From contig NZ_CP099222.1 of NCBI RefSeq assembly GCF_029717145.1, forward strand, positions 3,658,001 to 3,722,000: a DNA stretch of 64,000 bases. Direction: 5' to 3'. The notes under the pieces were generated by a model that was given only the letters and a program-made list of their open reading frames with translations, was not told the DNA's origin and did not search any database. Source of the stretch: Citrobacter freundii (GTDB taxonomy: Bacteria; Pseudomonadota; Gammaproteobacteria; Enterobacterales; Enterobacteriaceae). This document shows, piece by piece, positions 39,866 to 49,262 of this stretch; position 1 is the first letter of the stretch; the number at the start of each line of letters is the position of its first letter. Made by a program: the position numbers and the translations under genes.

Positions 39866-41110
39866 TTAACACAATCTCTGATTGATCCATCCGGTTATTT
39901 CTTGCAGCGCTTTATCAAAATTGCGATACACCGGGTTGAACGGGATCTCCATCAGCTTACCGTCAGAAGATGACGATGTGATTAAGCGAGACTCCTCTTC
40001 CGGACTAAACGGATCGTTTTTCCAGAAGCCCGATAGCATCGGCGTTGGACAACGTCGGCCCAACAGGCCTTGTACCTTTAATGAATAGCGATTGAGCTCG
40101 ACACGCAGTGCGTCATCAGAGGCGTCGTGCATACCCAGACGGCTGGCCAGTACATCAAGATACATTTCCGGGACGCTTGCCTGCCGCTGCGGGTCGCTGA
40201 GCAGCGCATGCACCACCGGCCCCAGACACGCCACCGCTTTCAGGCGCGAAGATTCGAGATACGCCAACCGTACCGCCACGTTGGCGCCAAAGCGAAAACC
40301 AAATGCCGCCACGCGGGTGTGATCGACCCAGGGAATGTTGGGCAGTGCTTTTAATACGTGCTGATGCAGCAGGCTGGAATCCTGGGTCAGTTTCCATTTC
40401 GACGAAAAACCGACCGAGGGCATGTCCAGCGTCAGCATGGCAATACCACGCGGGGCAAAATAGCGTTCATACAGGGTGTAGTAATCCGTTTGCATGGAAT
40501 CCAGCCCCCCGCACATCAGCACCGTCGGGAACGGGCCGTCACCTTTTGGCATATGCAAAAAACCGGTGATCGGCGCACCGCCGGGAACCGTGAATTCCAG
40601 TTCGCGCAGCTTACCGGGCAAGCGCTGAGCCGCCTCTTCATACGCGCGATTCGCCAGAGCCTGCGCCTGTTCAGCCAGCTCGTCGCCTTTCAGATGCGGA
40701 TACGCCGCAATGTTGTACAGCGTAGAGGCATGCAGCCAGTGGCGTCCGCTAATTTGTGGGTCCTGTTCTGCCATGGCCTTCTGTTGCCAGTCCATCGCCT
40801 GCTTCGCCCACTCGTAGATCCAGTTCCCGCCACGATAGCCAATGACCGTGTCATAGAGCTCTTTATCCGTGCGCTCTGCTTCGCTCATGACGATACGCGC
40901 CTGCACCTCAAGGATTTCGCGCGGATCGACGCCGCGCCAGATCCACATCAGGCGATTCACCATGCGGTACCAGTGCGGGATGGTTGTGCCATCCAGGGCA
41001 GATTGCACAGACGGCTGCGCGCCGTGATTAAATCGACGAACCAGCGTTGACGTTTCAGGGTGTTTGAAGCGGGGTTTAAACAGGACTTCGCTGAGGTTAG
41101 CCTGTGACAT
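39866..41110 (-). CDS. frsA: FrsA, alpha/beta-hydrolase fermentation/respiration switch protein
   Basis: 414 residues from the ATG at 41110 ([19 protein letters not shown]), as in E. coli; an in-frame ATG five codons earlier is not needed. The alpha/beta-hydrolase core has [11 protein letters not shown] and [16 protein letters not shown], in which the expected nucleophile position is not Ser. Esterase and EIIA-Glc binding have been reported for the family. It is monocistronic, between crl and gpt. Confidence 0.95.
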   Translation of the reverse strand: MSQANLSEVLFKPRFKHPETSTLVRRFNHGAQPSVQSALDGTTIPHWYRMVNRLMWIWRGVDPREILEVQARIVMSEAERTDKELYDTVIGYRGGNWIYEWAKQAMDWQQKAMAEQDPQISGRHWLHASTLYNIAAYPHLKGDELAEQAQALANRAYEEAAQRLPGKLRELEFTVPGGAPITGFLHMPKGDGPFPTVLMCGGLDSMQTDYYTLYERYFAPRGIAMLTLDMPSVGFSSKWKLTQDSSLLHQHVLKALPNIPWVDHTRVAAFGFRFGANVAVRLAYLESSRLKAVACLGPVVHALLSDPQRQASVPEMYLDVLASRLGMHDASDDALRVELNRYSLKVQGLLGRRCPTPMLSGFWKNDPFSPEEESRLITSSSSDGKLMEIPFNPVYRNFDKALQEITGWINQRLC

Positions 41111-41164
41111 AATTACGGCCTCCATGAGTACTCACTAAGGCATAGTGTAACCTGACACGGCACA

Positions 41165-41197
41165 AAAAGAACAACGCCCGGCATAGCCAGGCGTTGA
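41165..41197 (-). terminator. gpt terminator
   Basis: On the minus strand CAACGCC / GGCGTTG hairpin followed by TTCTTTTTG, 13 bp after the gpt stop. Confidence 0.8.
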
Positions 41198-41209
41198 AAA
41201 CGATTTAGA

Positions 41210-41668
41210 TTAGCGGCCTGAAATCGGCGGGACGAACACGACGCCCATATCCCACGGCTGCTCGATCCAGGTATCCTGAGGGATATCAACAACATAATCA
41301 TTCACCAGCGGACGGCCTGCCGGTTTAGCGAAGATGGTGACGAAATGCGCTTTAGGGTACATTTCGCGAATCGCAACCGCGGTACCACCGGTGTCAACCA
41401 GGTCATCGATTACGATGAAACCTTCACCGTCACCTTCGGCACGTTTCAGAACGGTCAGTTCGCGCTGATTGTCGTGATCGTAGCTGGAGATGCATACGGT
41501 ATCGACATGACGAATACCCAATTCACGCGCCAGCAGCGCGCCTGGCACCAGACCACCACGGCTAACGGCAATGATGCCTTTCCATTGTTCAGAAGGCATC
41601 AAGCGGCTTGCCAGTTTACGTGCATGGATCTGCAACATGTCCCAGGTGACGACGTATTTTTCGCTCAT
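41210..41668 (-). CDS. gpt: Gpt, xanthine-guanine phosphoribosyltransferase
   Basis: 152 residues, full length. The PRPP-binding motif [14 protein letters not shown] and [16 protein letters not shown] are present. It salvages xanthine and guanine to XMP and GMP at the membrane face. It is divergent from pepD. Confidence 0.97.
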   Translation of the reverse strand: MSEKYVVTWDMLQIHARKLASRLMPSEQWKGIIAVSRGGLVPGALLARELGIRHVDTVCISSYDHDNQRELTVLKRAEGDGEGFIVIDDLVDTGGTAVAIREMYPKAHFVTIFAKPAGRPLVNDYVVDIPQDTWIEQPWDMGVVFVPPISGR

Positions 41669-41930
41669 GTGAAGTTGTCCCAGCCTGTTTATCTACGGCT
41701 TAAAAAGTGTTCGAGGGGGAAATAGGTTGCGCGAGATTATAGAGATCTGACGCGCTAAAAACCAGTGTTAAGCGGAATCCAGGCCTCTTTTTGCATGCTT
41801 TTTGCTAGCCGTGAGCAGAGAAAGTGGTATTCTCAATTGCATCGCGCAAGCCTGACTTGTGGTGTTTTTAATTCTGCTAACCCCGTGGCCTGTAAGTCAA
41901 TTTTGCAGGGCATCGCCAAGGAGACTCAAC

Positions 41931-43388
41931 GTGTCTGAACTGTCTCAATTATCCCCGCAGCCGCTGTGGGATATTTTTGCCAAAATCTGTTCTATTCCTC
42001 ATCCGTCCTACCATGAAGAGCAACTCGCTGAACATATTCTGAGTTGGGCCCAAGAGAAAAGTTTCCACGTCGAGCGCGATCAGGTGGGTAATATCCTGAT
42101 TCGCAAACCCGCTACCGCAGGAATGGAAAACCGCAAGCCGGTTGTTCTGCAGGCGCACCTGGATATGGTGCCGCAAAAAAACAACGATACCGTTCACGAC
42201 TTCACCAAAGATCCGATCCAGCCTTATATTGACGGCGAATGGGTGAAAGCCCGTGGCACCACGCTGGGTGCGGATAACGGTATCGGTATGGCCTCTGCGC
42301 TGGCCGTTCTGGCGGATGACAGCGTGGTTCACGGCCCGCTGGAAGTTCTGCTGACCATGACCGAAGAAGCGGGCATGGACGGTGCGTTTGGTCTGCAGGC
42401 TAACTGGCTGCAGGCAGATATTCTGATCAACACCGACTCCGAAGAAGAAGGTGAAATCTACATGGGTTGCGCGGGGGGGATCGACTTCACCGCCAATCTG
42501 CCGCTGTCTCGTGAAGCCATTCCTGCAGGTTTCCAGACCTTTAAGCTGACGCTGAAAGGCCTGAAAGGCGGTCACTCCGGCGGCGAAATCCATGTTGGCC
42601 TCGGTAATGCCAACAAGCTGCTGGTACGCTTCCTGGCTGGCCACGCCGAAGAACTGGATCTGCGTCTGGTTGATTTCAACGGTGGTACGCTGCGTAACGC
42701 GATCCCACGTGAAGCCTTTGCTACCCTTGCTGTTGCCGCAGATAAAGTCGATGCGTTAAAAGCGCTGGTCAGCACTTATCAGGAAATCCTGAAAAACGAG
42801 CTGGCAGCAAAAGAGAAAAATCTGGCACTGCTGCTGGATACCGTCTCTAACGACAAAGCCGCACTGACCGCTCAGTCCCGCGATACCTTTGTTCGTCTGC
42901 TGAACGCGACACCAAACGGCGTGATCCGCAATTCAGACGTGGCAAAAGGCGTGGTGGAAACCTCCCTGAACGTCGGTGTTGTCACCATGACTGACGACAA
43001 CGTGCAGATTCACTGCCTGGTTCGCTCGCTGATCGACAGCGGTAAAGACTATGTGGTAAGCATGCTGGAATCTCTGGGCAAGCTGGCAGGCGCTAAAACC
43101 GAAGCCAAAGGTGCGTATCCGGGCTGGCAGCCGGACGCGAACTCGCCGGTCATGCACCTGGTGCGCGAAACCTATCAGCGTCTGTTCAACAAGACGCCAA
43201 ACATCCAGATTATCCACGCAGGTCTGGAATGCGGTCTGTTTAAGAAGCCGTATCCGGAAATGGACATGGTTTCCATCGGGCCAACCATCACGGGTCCGCA
43301 CTCCCCGGATGAGCAGGTTCATATCGAAAGCGTTGGCCATTACTGGACGCTGCTGACTGAACTGCTGAAGTCTATTCCAGCGAAGTAA
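41931..43388 (+). CDS. pepD: PepD, cytosol non-specific dipeptidase (Xaa-His)
   Basis: 485 residues from the GTG at 41931, which has AAGGAG upstream and corresponds to the E. coli start; the frame extends 24 codons before it without homology. M20 metallopeptidase with metal ligands and catalytic residues in QAHLDMVPQ, LGADNGIGMA, TEEAGMDG, NTDSEEEG and the terminal ITGPHSPDE. It degrades dipeptides in the cytoplasm. Confidence 0.97.
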   Translation: MSELSQLSPQPLWDIFAKICSIPHPSYHEEQLAEHILSWAQEKSFHVERDQVGNILIRKPATAGMENRKPVVLQAHLDMVPQKNNDTVHDFTKDPIQPYIDGEWVKARGTTLGADNGIGMASALAVLADDSVVHGPLEVLLTMTEEAGMDGAFGLQANWLQADILINTDSEEEGEIYMGCAGGIDFTANLPLSREAIPAGFQTFKLTLKGLKGGHSGGEIHVGLGNANKLLVRFLAGHAEELDLRLVDFNGGTLRNAIPREAFATLAVAADKVDALKALVSTYQEILKNELAAKEKNLALLLDTVSNDKAALTAQSRDTFVRLLNATPNGVIRNSDVAKGVVETSLNVGVVTMTDDNVQIHCLVRSLIDSGKDYVVSMLESLGKLAGAKTEAKGAYPGWQPDANSPVMHLVRETYQRLFNKTPNIQIIHAGLECGLFKKPYPEMDMVSIGPTITGPHSPDEQVHIESVGHYWTLLTELLKSIPAK

Positions 43389-43398
43389 GTCCCTGCAA

Positions 43399-43484
43399 TA
43401 AATGCCGGATGACGCTGCTGCTTATCCGGCCTACGATCGCGTAGGTAAGCCGGATAAGGTATTTATGCCGCTATCCGGCAATAC
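43399..43484. repeat. BIME between pepD and dinB
   Basis: Two REP palindromes: AATGCCGGATGACGC..CTTATCCGGCCTAC (43400-43433) and GTAAGCCGGATAAGG..GCTATCCGGCAA (43445-43482), between convergent genes. In E. coli K-12 yafNOP, prfH and other genes lie between pepD and dinB; they are absent here. Confidence 0.88.
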
Positions 43485-43491
43485 ATCCAAC

Positions 43492-44547
43492 TCAAAGCCC
43501 CAGTACCAACTGCCTTTCCAGCTGTGGATCCAGCAGCGTGACGTGTAATCCCACCAGCCTGACCCCACGTCCTCCCCGACGCTCATCCCAGGTTTTGCGC
43601 GCCGTGGTAATCAAATCGTCTTTACTTAAGCGCGGCCAGACGTGCTCCTGAGTGGTCTGCTGAAAGTCATTAAACTTTAATTTAATGCCCTGGCGAGCAA
43701 TACATAAATCCGGTTTTACCTTTGCCAGACGCCGCTCCAGCTCCGGATAAAGCCGCTCGATAATCGCCTCACATTCTGACCACTCATGAATATCCTCTGC
43801 CAGCGTGCGTTCAACACCGACGGATTTGCGCATTCTGTCGTTATTCACATCCCGCTCGTCAATACCCTGGCTGCGCTCCCACAGCACGCGACCAAATTTA
43901 CCAAAACGCTTAAGCAATATCGCCAGGTCGCACTGTTGTACATCTTCACAGGTACGTAATCCCATGGATTCCAGCTTGGCGGCGGAAACTTTGCCGACGC
44001 CGGGGATTTTCCCCAGCGGGAGCGTTCTGATAAATTCCGGCACATCATCCGGTGTGATCACATATTGCCCGTTGGGCTTATTGAGATCGGAGGCGATCTT
44101 GGCCAGAAACTTGACCGGTGCAATCCCCGCGGAGGCGGTGAGCTGTAGCTCGTCAAAAATCGTCTGGCGAATTTGCTGGGCAATCAGTGTGGCCGATCCG
44201 TGACAGTGCGTGCTGTCGGTGACGTCCAGATAGGCTTCATCCAGCGAAAGGGGTTCGATAAGCGAGGTGTAGCGTGCGAAGATCGCCTGAATCTGGCGAG
44301 ACGCTTCTTTATACGCCTCATAACGACCGGGTAATAAGGTGAGATGCGGGCACAGTTTTAGCGCCATCCCCGTGGGCATCGCGCTGCGTACGCCAAATTT
44401 CCGCGCCGGGTAATTGGCGGTGCTGATCACCCCCCGGCGTTCACGGCTGCCACCGATAGCGATCGGGATATCACGCAGCGCGGGGTTATCACGCATTTCC
44501 ACCGCCGCGAAAAAGCAGTCCATATCGACATGTATAATTTTACGCAT
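43492..44547 (-). CDS. dinB: DinB, DNA polymerase IV
   Basis: 351 residues from the ATG at 44547 ([20 protein letters not shown]), the E. coli start; the frame extends 28 codons further without homology and across the LexA site. Y-family catalytic motifs DMDCFFA and [10 protein letters not shown], HhH region [17 protein letters not shown], and the beta-clamp-binding C-terminus QLVLGL. Error-prone translesion polymerase. The yafN-yafO toxin-antitoxin genes that follow in K-12 are absent. Confidence 0.97.
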   Translation of the reverse strand: MRKIIHVDMDCFFAAVEMRDNPALRDIPIAIGGSRERRGVISTANYPARKFGVRSAMPTGMALKLCPHLTLLPGRYEAYKEASRQIQAIFARYTSLIEPLSLDEAYLDVTDSTHCHGSATLIAQQIRQTIFDELQLTASAGIAPVKFLAKIASDLNKPNGQYVITPDDVPEFIRTLPLGKIPGVGKVSAAKLESMGLRTCEDVQQCDLAILLKRFGKFGRVLWERSQGIDERDVNNDRMRKSVGVERTLAEDIHEWSECEAIIERLYPELERRLAKVKPDLCIARQGIKLKFNDFQQTTQEHVWPRLSKDDLITTARKTWDERRGGRGVRLVGLHVTLLDPQLERQLVLGL

Positions 44548-44563
44548 CGCCCCTCCCACAACA

Positions 44564-44579
44564 CTGTTTAAGTATACAG
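44564..44579 (-). promoter_or_regulatory. LexA (SOS) box of dinB
   Basis: On the minus strand CTGTATACTTAAACAG is a perfect CTGT-N8-ACAG match, 17 bp before the dinB start codon. Confidence 0.92.
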
Positions 44580-44611
44580 TATCTTTATGTAATGAGAAGT
44601 CTGAACACGTA

Positions 44612-45259
44612 TTACGGTACTGCGGGTCCATTCATAACGAAACGGGCATCACACAGATAACGCACAACCTCTTTTGACGCATGCTCTGCAGGGTTACCCG
44701 CCGTACTGACAAACAGCTTATTCACTTTTCGCACATTCGCCTTAAGCAGATTTTCAATGGTCATCCGGCGAAAGGCATCATTTTCAACGCAGAAAAGTTC
44801 ATAGTCTCCCAAACGCTCGCCGCAAATTTCACAATGGTTCATCCAGTAGCGTAGTCCGGTGGTTTTACTCTTATCCAGGTAGTAATTGCTGGCCTTGATG
44901 TTCTTCATTATTTCTTCTGGCAGCGCATTAATATGGAACAGAAACGTATTCCGCCTGACGGACAGCCAGCCTTCACCATCCTGTATTTTTTTAATATAAC
45001 GGGTAAACATAACCCCATGGATTCGGGTGATTTGATGGCAGTTCCAGCAGTGCATCTTTGAGGTAATGACCAGATAGTAGGGCGCGATGATGTTGTAACT
45101 ATCCATAGTGTAGGCATAGTCCAAAAGCCCCTCCTTTAGCCCATCAGGCTCGGTGTACCAGATCCCTGATACATTATCGAAATGCGCGCCCTGACAGGCC
45201 ACATCTGTAACATTATCTGATTGAATATTCAGTGGAATAATTTGAGTTACAGCTATCAC
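44612..45259 (-). CDS. Hypothetical protein with a four-cysteine zinc-ribbon pattern
   Basis: 215 residues, no signal peptide. Two CxxC pairs (CWNCH at 71-75 and CEICG at 143-147) could bind one zinc ion. The remainder includes [37 protein letters not shown] and [31 protein letters not shown] do not recognise the family. The gene lies between dinB and lafU, where K-12 has nothing. It ends 32 bp before the dinB LexA site, on the same strand. Confidence 0.75.
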   Translation of the reverse strand: MIAVTQIIPLNIQSDNVTDVACQGAHFDNVSGIWYTEPDGLKEGLLDYAYTMDSYNIIAPYYLVITSKMHCWNCHQITRIHGVMFTRYIKKIQDGEGWLSVRRNTFLFHINALPEEIMKNIKASNYYLDKSKTTGLRYWMNHCEICGERLGDYELFCVENDAFRRMTIENLLKANVRKVNKLFVSTAGNPAEHASKEVVRYLCDARFVMNGPAVP

Positions 45260-45283
45260 ATTACCTTCCTTAGCAATAATATG

Positions 45284-45302
45284 CCCCCACGTTGCGTGGG
45301 GG
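45284..45302. terminator. Hairpin after lafU
   Basis: CCCCCACG-TTG-CGTGGGGG, a perfect eight-base stem between lafU and the hypothetical gene; only a short AT stretch follows, so it may be a weak terminator. Confidence 0.6.
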
Positions 45303-45316
45303 ACGAGAGAACAGAA

Positions 45317-46315
45317 TTAATGAGGCACAACAACGGGGGGTTGACGTAAGGAAGTCACCTGCTTTTGTTTATCCAGCTTATCCACCAACGGCTGCACGAC
45401 CTTCTCGCCGTGCTGGCCAAAGTATTGATACAGCGTGTCGGACGCACTTTGCGTCAACACCATAATCTCAATGCGGCGGTTACCCGCGCTCTCTGGATTT
45501 TTCGCATCCAGCAGCATCTGGTCCGCCATGGCGCTGACCTGCATGACTTTATCCTGCGGCATCCCCGCTTCTTCCAGCACACGTCGGGCGGAGAGCGCCC
45601 TGTCACCAGACAGATTCCAGTTGTTATAAATATTATTTTTATAGCCCATCGCATCCGTGTGACCGGTGATGATGATCTTATTGTCCAGCGTGTCAAAAAC
45701 CGGTGCCAGTTCAACCAGTAACGATCGGAAGAATGGCATGATCCGCGCGCTACCGCGTTCAAACATATTGCGGTTCTGGTCATCTTTAATCAGCACGCGT
45801 AACCCCTGAGGGACGATCTCCATCTCCAGGTTAGTTTCCATATGCGCATTGCGGGCGATGGTGTTGATGTTAGTCGCCAGCTCTCCCAGTTCAGTCGCGG
45901 ACTTTTTCTTCAGCAACGCCGTCTTCTCATTCACATCCATGACTTTTTTGGCCGTTTCTTCCGTCACTTTAGCCGTTTCCTGCGGTAGCGCTTGTTTATC
46001 TGACTTGCTGCGAGTGACATTTTTACTGCTGGCCCCCGGTGCAATCGGCTGTTTGCCAATTTTATTTAACGGTGCGAGCCCTCCCCCGTTGAAGATGGAC
46101 TGGCCGTGCAGCGCCGCAACGATATTTTCGCGATCGGATTTACTGACGCTGTTGACAATCCACAGCGTCATAAACAGCGCCATCATCGCCAGCGTAAAGT
46201 CGGCAAATGCCACCTTCCACGCACCGCCATGATGACCTGCATGATTCTTTTTAATTTGTCGCCGAATAATGGTGGTCTTCGCACCACGGTCGCGACGATT
46301 TGGCGCCTTCCTCAT
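45317..46315 (-). CDS. lafU: LafU, MotB-type stator protein of the lateral (Flag-2) flagellum
   Basis: 332 residues from the ATG at 46315 (MRKAPNRRDRGAKTTIIRRQ). A single transmembrane helix carries the ion-channel Asp in VAFADFTLAMMALFMTLW. The C-terminal OmpA/MotB peptidoglycan-binding domain has IITGHTDAMGYKN and NLSGDRALSARRVL. It starts two bases after the lafT stop. E. coli K-12 has only a truncated version (mbhA/lafU); here the gene is complete, although most of the flagellum genes are gone. Confidence 0.92.
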   Translation of the reverse strand: MRKAPNRRDRGAKTTIIRRQIKKNHAGHHGGAWKVAFADFTLAMMALFMTLWIVNSVSKSDRENIVAALHGQSIFNGGGLAPLNKIGKQPIAPGASSKNVTRSKSDKQALPQETAKVTEETAKKVMDVNEKTALLKKKSATELGELATNINTIARNAHMETNLEMEIVPQGLRVLIKDDQNRNMFERGSARIMPFFRSLLVELAPVFDTLDNKIIITGHTDAMGYKNNIYNNWNLSGDRALSARRVLEEAGMPQDKVMQVSAMADQMLLDAKNPESAGNRRIEIMVLTQSASDTLYQYFGQHGEKVVQPLVDKLDKQKQVTSLRQPPVVVPH

Positions 46316-46317
46316 GC

Positions 46318-47181
46318 TTATTCCTGCTCCAGCATCGCATTCACCCACGCGTCCAGATTGGCAAACGTTGGTTTAGATGCCAGATGCAGAAGTTTACGTC
46401 CTGCATCCACCGCCAGCAGCGTTGGCTTACCGCCAGCATGCGCCACCAGCACAGTACGCACACATTCCAGCAGAGAATGTTCCGCACGCGCCTGTTGCTC
46501 CATCGAGTTCGCCAGCGGATCCATCAGGCAGTAGCAGATAAATACCCCCAGGAAGGTCCCTACCAGCGCCGCTGCTACTTTCAGGCCGATCAGTGCAATG
46601 GAGCCATCAATAGATTGCATGGTAATAATGATGCCAAGTACCGCGGCGCAAATACCGAATCCCGGCATAGCTTCAGCCGTACGCTGTAATGAACGAGACG
46701 GTGTCAACAGCTCTTCTTCTACGGTATCCAGTTCCTGATCGAGGATCCCTTCCAGTTCGTGGGCGTCAATTTTGCCCATTGCCATCAGGCGGAAGTTATC
46801 AGCGATAAAGGTCACCAGTCGCTCTTGAGTCAGCACCAGCGGGTACTTTTGGAAAATGGTACTTTCAGCCGGTTTTTCAATGTGCTGATCCAACATGCGT
46901 AAGCCGCCGTTTTGTACCAGCTCCAGCAGTTCAAACAGGCACATTAATAGTTGGCGCTGAAACTCTGGCCCCAGCTGTTTCTTGCTGAGGACACCTTTCA
47001 ACTGATGGCCGATCTCTTTCAGCACGTGCTTCGGGTTGCCGATAATCATGGCACCAAATCCGGCGCCGAGAATAATAACAATTTCAGCAGGCTGCCAGAT
47101 GGCAATTAATTGTCCACCCGCTTCAAAATAGCCGCCAAAAACACAGCCAATAACCACCAACAAACCTAAAATCTTTTGCAT
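46318..47181 (-). CDS. lafT: LafT, MotA-type stator protein of the lateral flagellum
   Basis: 287 residues with four transmembrane segments and the MotA signatures MVIGNPKHVLKEI-like cytoplasmic loop, MPGFGICAAVLGIIITM and ALVGTFLGVFICYCLMDPL. It forms the stator channel with LafU. It lies 29 bp behind lafS, in the lafSTU order of Flag-2 loci. Confidence 0.93.
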   Translation of the reverse strand: MQKILGLLVVIGCVFGGYFEAGGQLIAIWQPAEIVIILGAGFGAMIIGNPKHVLKEIGHQLKGVLSKKQLGPEFQRQLLMCLFELLELVQNGGLRMLDQHIEKPAESTIFQKYPLVLTQERLVTFIADNFRLMAMGKIDAHELEGILDQELDTVEEELLTPSRSLQRTAEAMPGFGICAAVLGIIITMQSIDGSIALIGLKVAAALVGTFLGVFICYCLMDPLANSMEQQARAEHSLLECVRTVLVAHAGGKPTLLAVDAGRKLLHLASKPTFANLDAWVNAMLEQE

Positions 47182-47210
47182 TCACTTCTCCGCATTTCAA
47201 TTCGAAATTG

Positions 47211-47927
47211 TTAATCTTGATATAAACAATCACGAATTTTGTGCGTGATTTTTTTATTCATTTGACAAATTCTGGCTTCAGTTACGCCTAACACCAGCGC
47301 AATCTCTTTTAAATTCATATCGTGTTGGTAATACATGGAGAGCACGAGGCCCTCTTTTTCACTGAGTTGACCGAGGGCATAGCTCAGCATCTCTTGCGTC
47401 ACAAATTGTTCTTCCAGCCCCCGCCCTTCAAGCGGTGCAATTGGCAGGTCGCCATTCAGTAACTCATCCAGGCTGGCCAGTGTTTCGGCCCCTTCCAGCT
47501 GTTGAAATTCCAGGTAATCCTCAGACGATAGCCCCCATTGCGAAAGCTCCTCCCGGGTGGGTTCGTGTCCGAGTTTTGTGCGCGCTTCACGAATCACATC
47601 CTTAATTTGATGATATTTCTGCCGTAACTGGCGCGGCCGCCAGTCAAGACTGCGCAATTCATCCAGAATAGCCCCGCGAATGCGGTGTACGGCGTAACCC
47701 GCAAAGCCTTCATCGGGCTGGCCGTAGCGGCGAATCGCATTCAGCAATCCCATCAGCGCCGTTTGCTCCATGTCCTGCCGGTCCATCACGCAGGTACATT
47801 GCGGCGCGAGTTGGCGCACGACTTTGCGCACCAACGGAAGATAAGCCTGTAAATAATGACTCTCTTGCTGTGGGGTGAGCACCGGTGTCGCGCTGAATTC
47901 CTCTGACTCGTAAGCGTCTTGCATCAT
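47211..47927 (-). CDS. lafS: LafS, flagellar sigma-28 factor of the lateral system
   Basis: 238 residues with sigma-70-family regions 2 (YLPLVRKVVRQL, DMEQTALMGLLNAIRRYG, FAGYAVHRIRGAILDELRSLDW), 3 and 4 (LSEKEGLVLSMYYQHDMNLKEIALVLGVTEARICQMNKKI). This is the FliA type. In Flag-2 it drives the late flagellar genes, which are missing here. Upstream, only the last 17 codons of lafF remain before IS1. Confidence 0.92.
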   Translation of the reverse strand: MMQDAYESEEFSATPVLTPQQESHYLQAYLPLVRKVVRQLAPQCTCVMDRQDMEQTALMGLLNAIRRYGQPDEGFAGYAVHRIRGAILDELRSLDWRPRQLRQKYHQIKDVIREARTKLGHEPTREELSQWGLSSEDYLEFQQLEGAETLASLDELLNGDLPIAPLEGRGLEEQFVTQEMLSYALGQLSEKEGLVLSMYYQHDMNLKEIALVLGVTEARICQMNKKITHKIRDCLYQD

Positions 47928-47947
47928 TTAAATTCCTGACTCATCGC

Positions 47948-48002
47948 TTACTGGAACACGACTTTTTTCACCAATATATCTTTATACGGTGCGGCTATTT
48001 TT
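47948..48002 (-). pseudogene. lafF: Remnant of lafF (FliL-like), last 17 codons
   Basis: Reading leftwards from the IS1 end, an open frame KIAAPYKDILVKKVVFQ ends with a stop 20 bp before lafS. Its tail resembles the C-terminus of FliL proteins (xVxFxxFVVQ), and lafF precedes lafS in intact Flag-2 loci. Short, so the assignment rests mainly on position. Confidence 0.55.
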
Positions 48003-48017
48003 GGTAATGACTCCAAC

Positions 48018-48521
48018 TTATTGATAGTGTTTTATGTTCAGATAATGCCCGATGACTTTGTCATGCAGCTCCACCGATTTTGAGAACGACAGCGACTTCC
48101 GTCCCAGCCGTGCCAGGTGCTGCCTCAGATTCAGGTTATGCCGCTCAATTCGCTGCGTATATCGCTTGCTGATTACGTGCAGCTTTCCCTTCAGGCGGGA
48201 TTCATACAGCGGCCAGCCATCCGTCATCCATATCACCACGTCAAAGGGTGACAGCAGGCTCATAAGACGCCCCAGCGTCGCCATAGTGCGTTCACCGAAG
48301 ACGTGCGCCACAACCGTCTTCCGGAGCCTGTCATACGCGTAAAACAGCCAGCGCTGGCGCGATTTAGCCCCGACATAGCCCCACTGTTCGTCCATTTCCG
48401 CGCAGACGATGACGTCACTGCCCGGCTGTATGCGCGAGGTTACCGACTGCGGCCTGAGTTTTTTAAGTGACGTAAAATCGTGTTGAGGCCAACGCCCATA
48501 ATGCGGGCGGTTGCCCGGCAT
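48018..48521 (-). CDS. insB: IS1 InsB (copy 2)
   Basis: 167 residues, identical to InsB of copy 1; expressed as InsAB' by -1 frameshift. Confidence 0.97.
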
Positions 48522-48715
48522 CCAACGCCATTCATGGCCATATCAATGATTTTCTGGTGCGTACCGGGTTGAGAAGCGGTGTAAGTGAACTGCAGTTGCC
48601 ATGTTTTACGGCAGTGAGAGCAGAGATAGCGCTGATGTCCGGCGGTGCTTTTGCCGTTACGCACCACCCCGTCAGTAGCTGAACAGGAGGGACAGCTGAT
48701 AGAAACAGAAGCCAC
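48440..48715 (-). CDS. insA: IS1 InsA (copy 2)
   Basis: 91 residues, identical to InsA of copy 1, with the A6C slippery site at 48458-48464. Confidence 0.97.
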
Positions 48716-48770
48716 AGGAGCACCTCAAAAACACCATCATACACTAAATCAGTAAGTTGGCAGCATCACC

Positions 48771-49262
48771 GGGCTGAAGATGACCAAGCAGGAAATAAAA
48801 GAAGAATATAAAAACCAGGAAGGTAAACCAGAGGTTAAAGCGAGGATCCGGCGTTTGCAACGGCAAATGGCGATGGGCCAAATTCGCAAAGTGGTACCGA
48901 AGGCCAACGTAGTGATCGTCAACCCAACGCACTACGCCGTCGCCTTACAGTATGACCATGCTCGCGCCGCCGCGCCGTTCGTTGTCGCCAAAGGCACGGA
49001 TGAAATTGCACTGTATATCCGCCAGGTCGCTGCAGAGAACAACATTGAAGTCGTTGAGTTTCCCAAGCTGGCACGCTCTGTTTATTACACAACCCAGGTG
49101 AATCAGCAAATTCCGTTTCAACTTTATCGGGCGATTGCCCACGTCCTGACCTACGTCCTGCAAATGAAACACTGGCGTGACGGAGCACAAGCACGCCCTT
49201 CACTGAACAGACATATTTCCATTCCAAAAGAGGTTCTTAAACTGGATGCCGAAAATAACTAA
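48771..49262 (+). pseudogene. lfhB: LfhB (FlhB-type export gate), 3' fragment
   Basis: 163 codons in frame from the IS1 edge, GLK-MTKQEIKEEYKNQEGKPEVKARI onward. This is the C-terminal cytoplasmic domain of FlhB, including the autocleavage motif NPTHYAVALQY and LARSVYYTTQVNQQIPFQLY. FlhB is about 380 residues, so the whole membrane part is missing. It overlaps the lfhA start by 17 bp. An internal ATG at 48780 could still allow translation, but not export-gate function. Confidence 0.92.

Larger units (their letters stand above)
48003..48770 (-). mobile_element. IS1, copy 2, complete, at a deletion junction
   Basis: 768 bp with both IS1 ends. The 9 bases on the left (GCTATTTTT, 47994-48002) and on the right (GGGCTGAAG, 48771-48779) do not match, so there is no target duplication. 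The left flank is lafF and the right flank is lfhB, opposite ends of the Flag-2 locus. It is in inverse orientation to copy 1, with identical protein translations. Confidence 0.97.
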
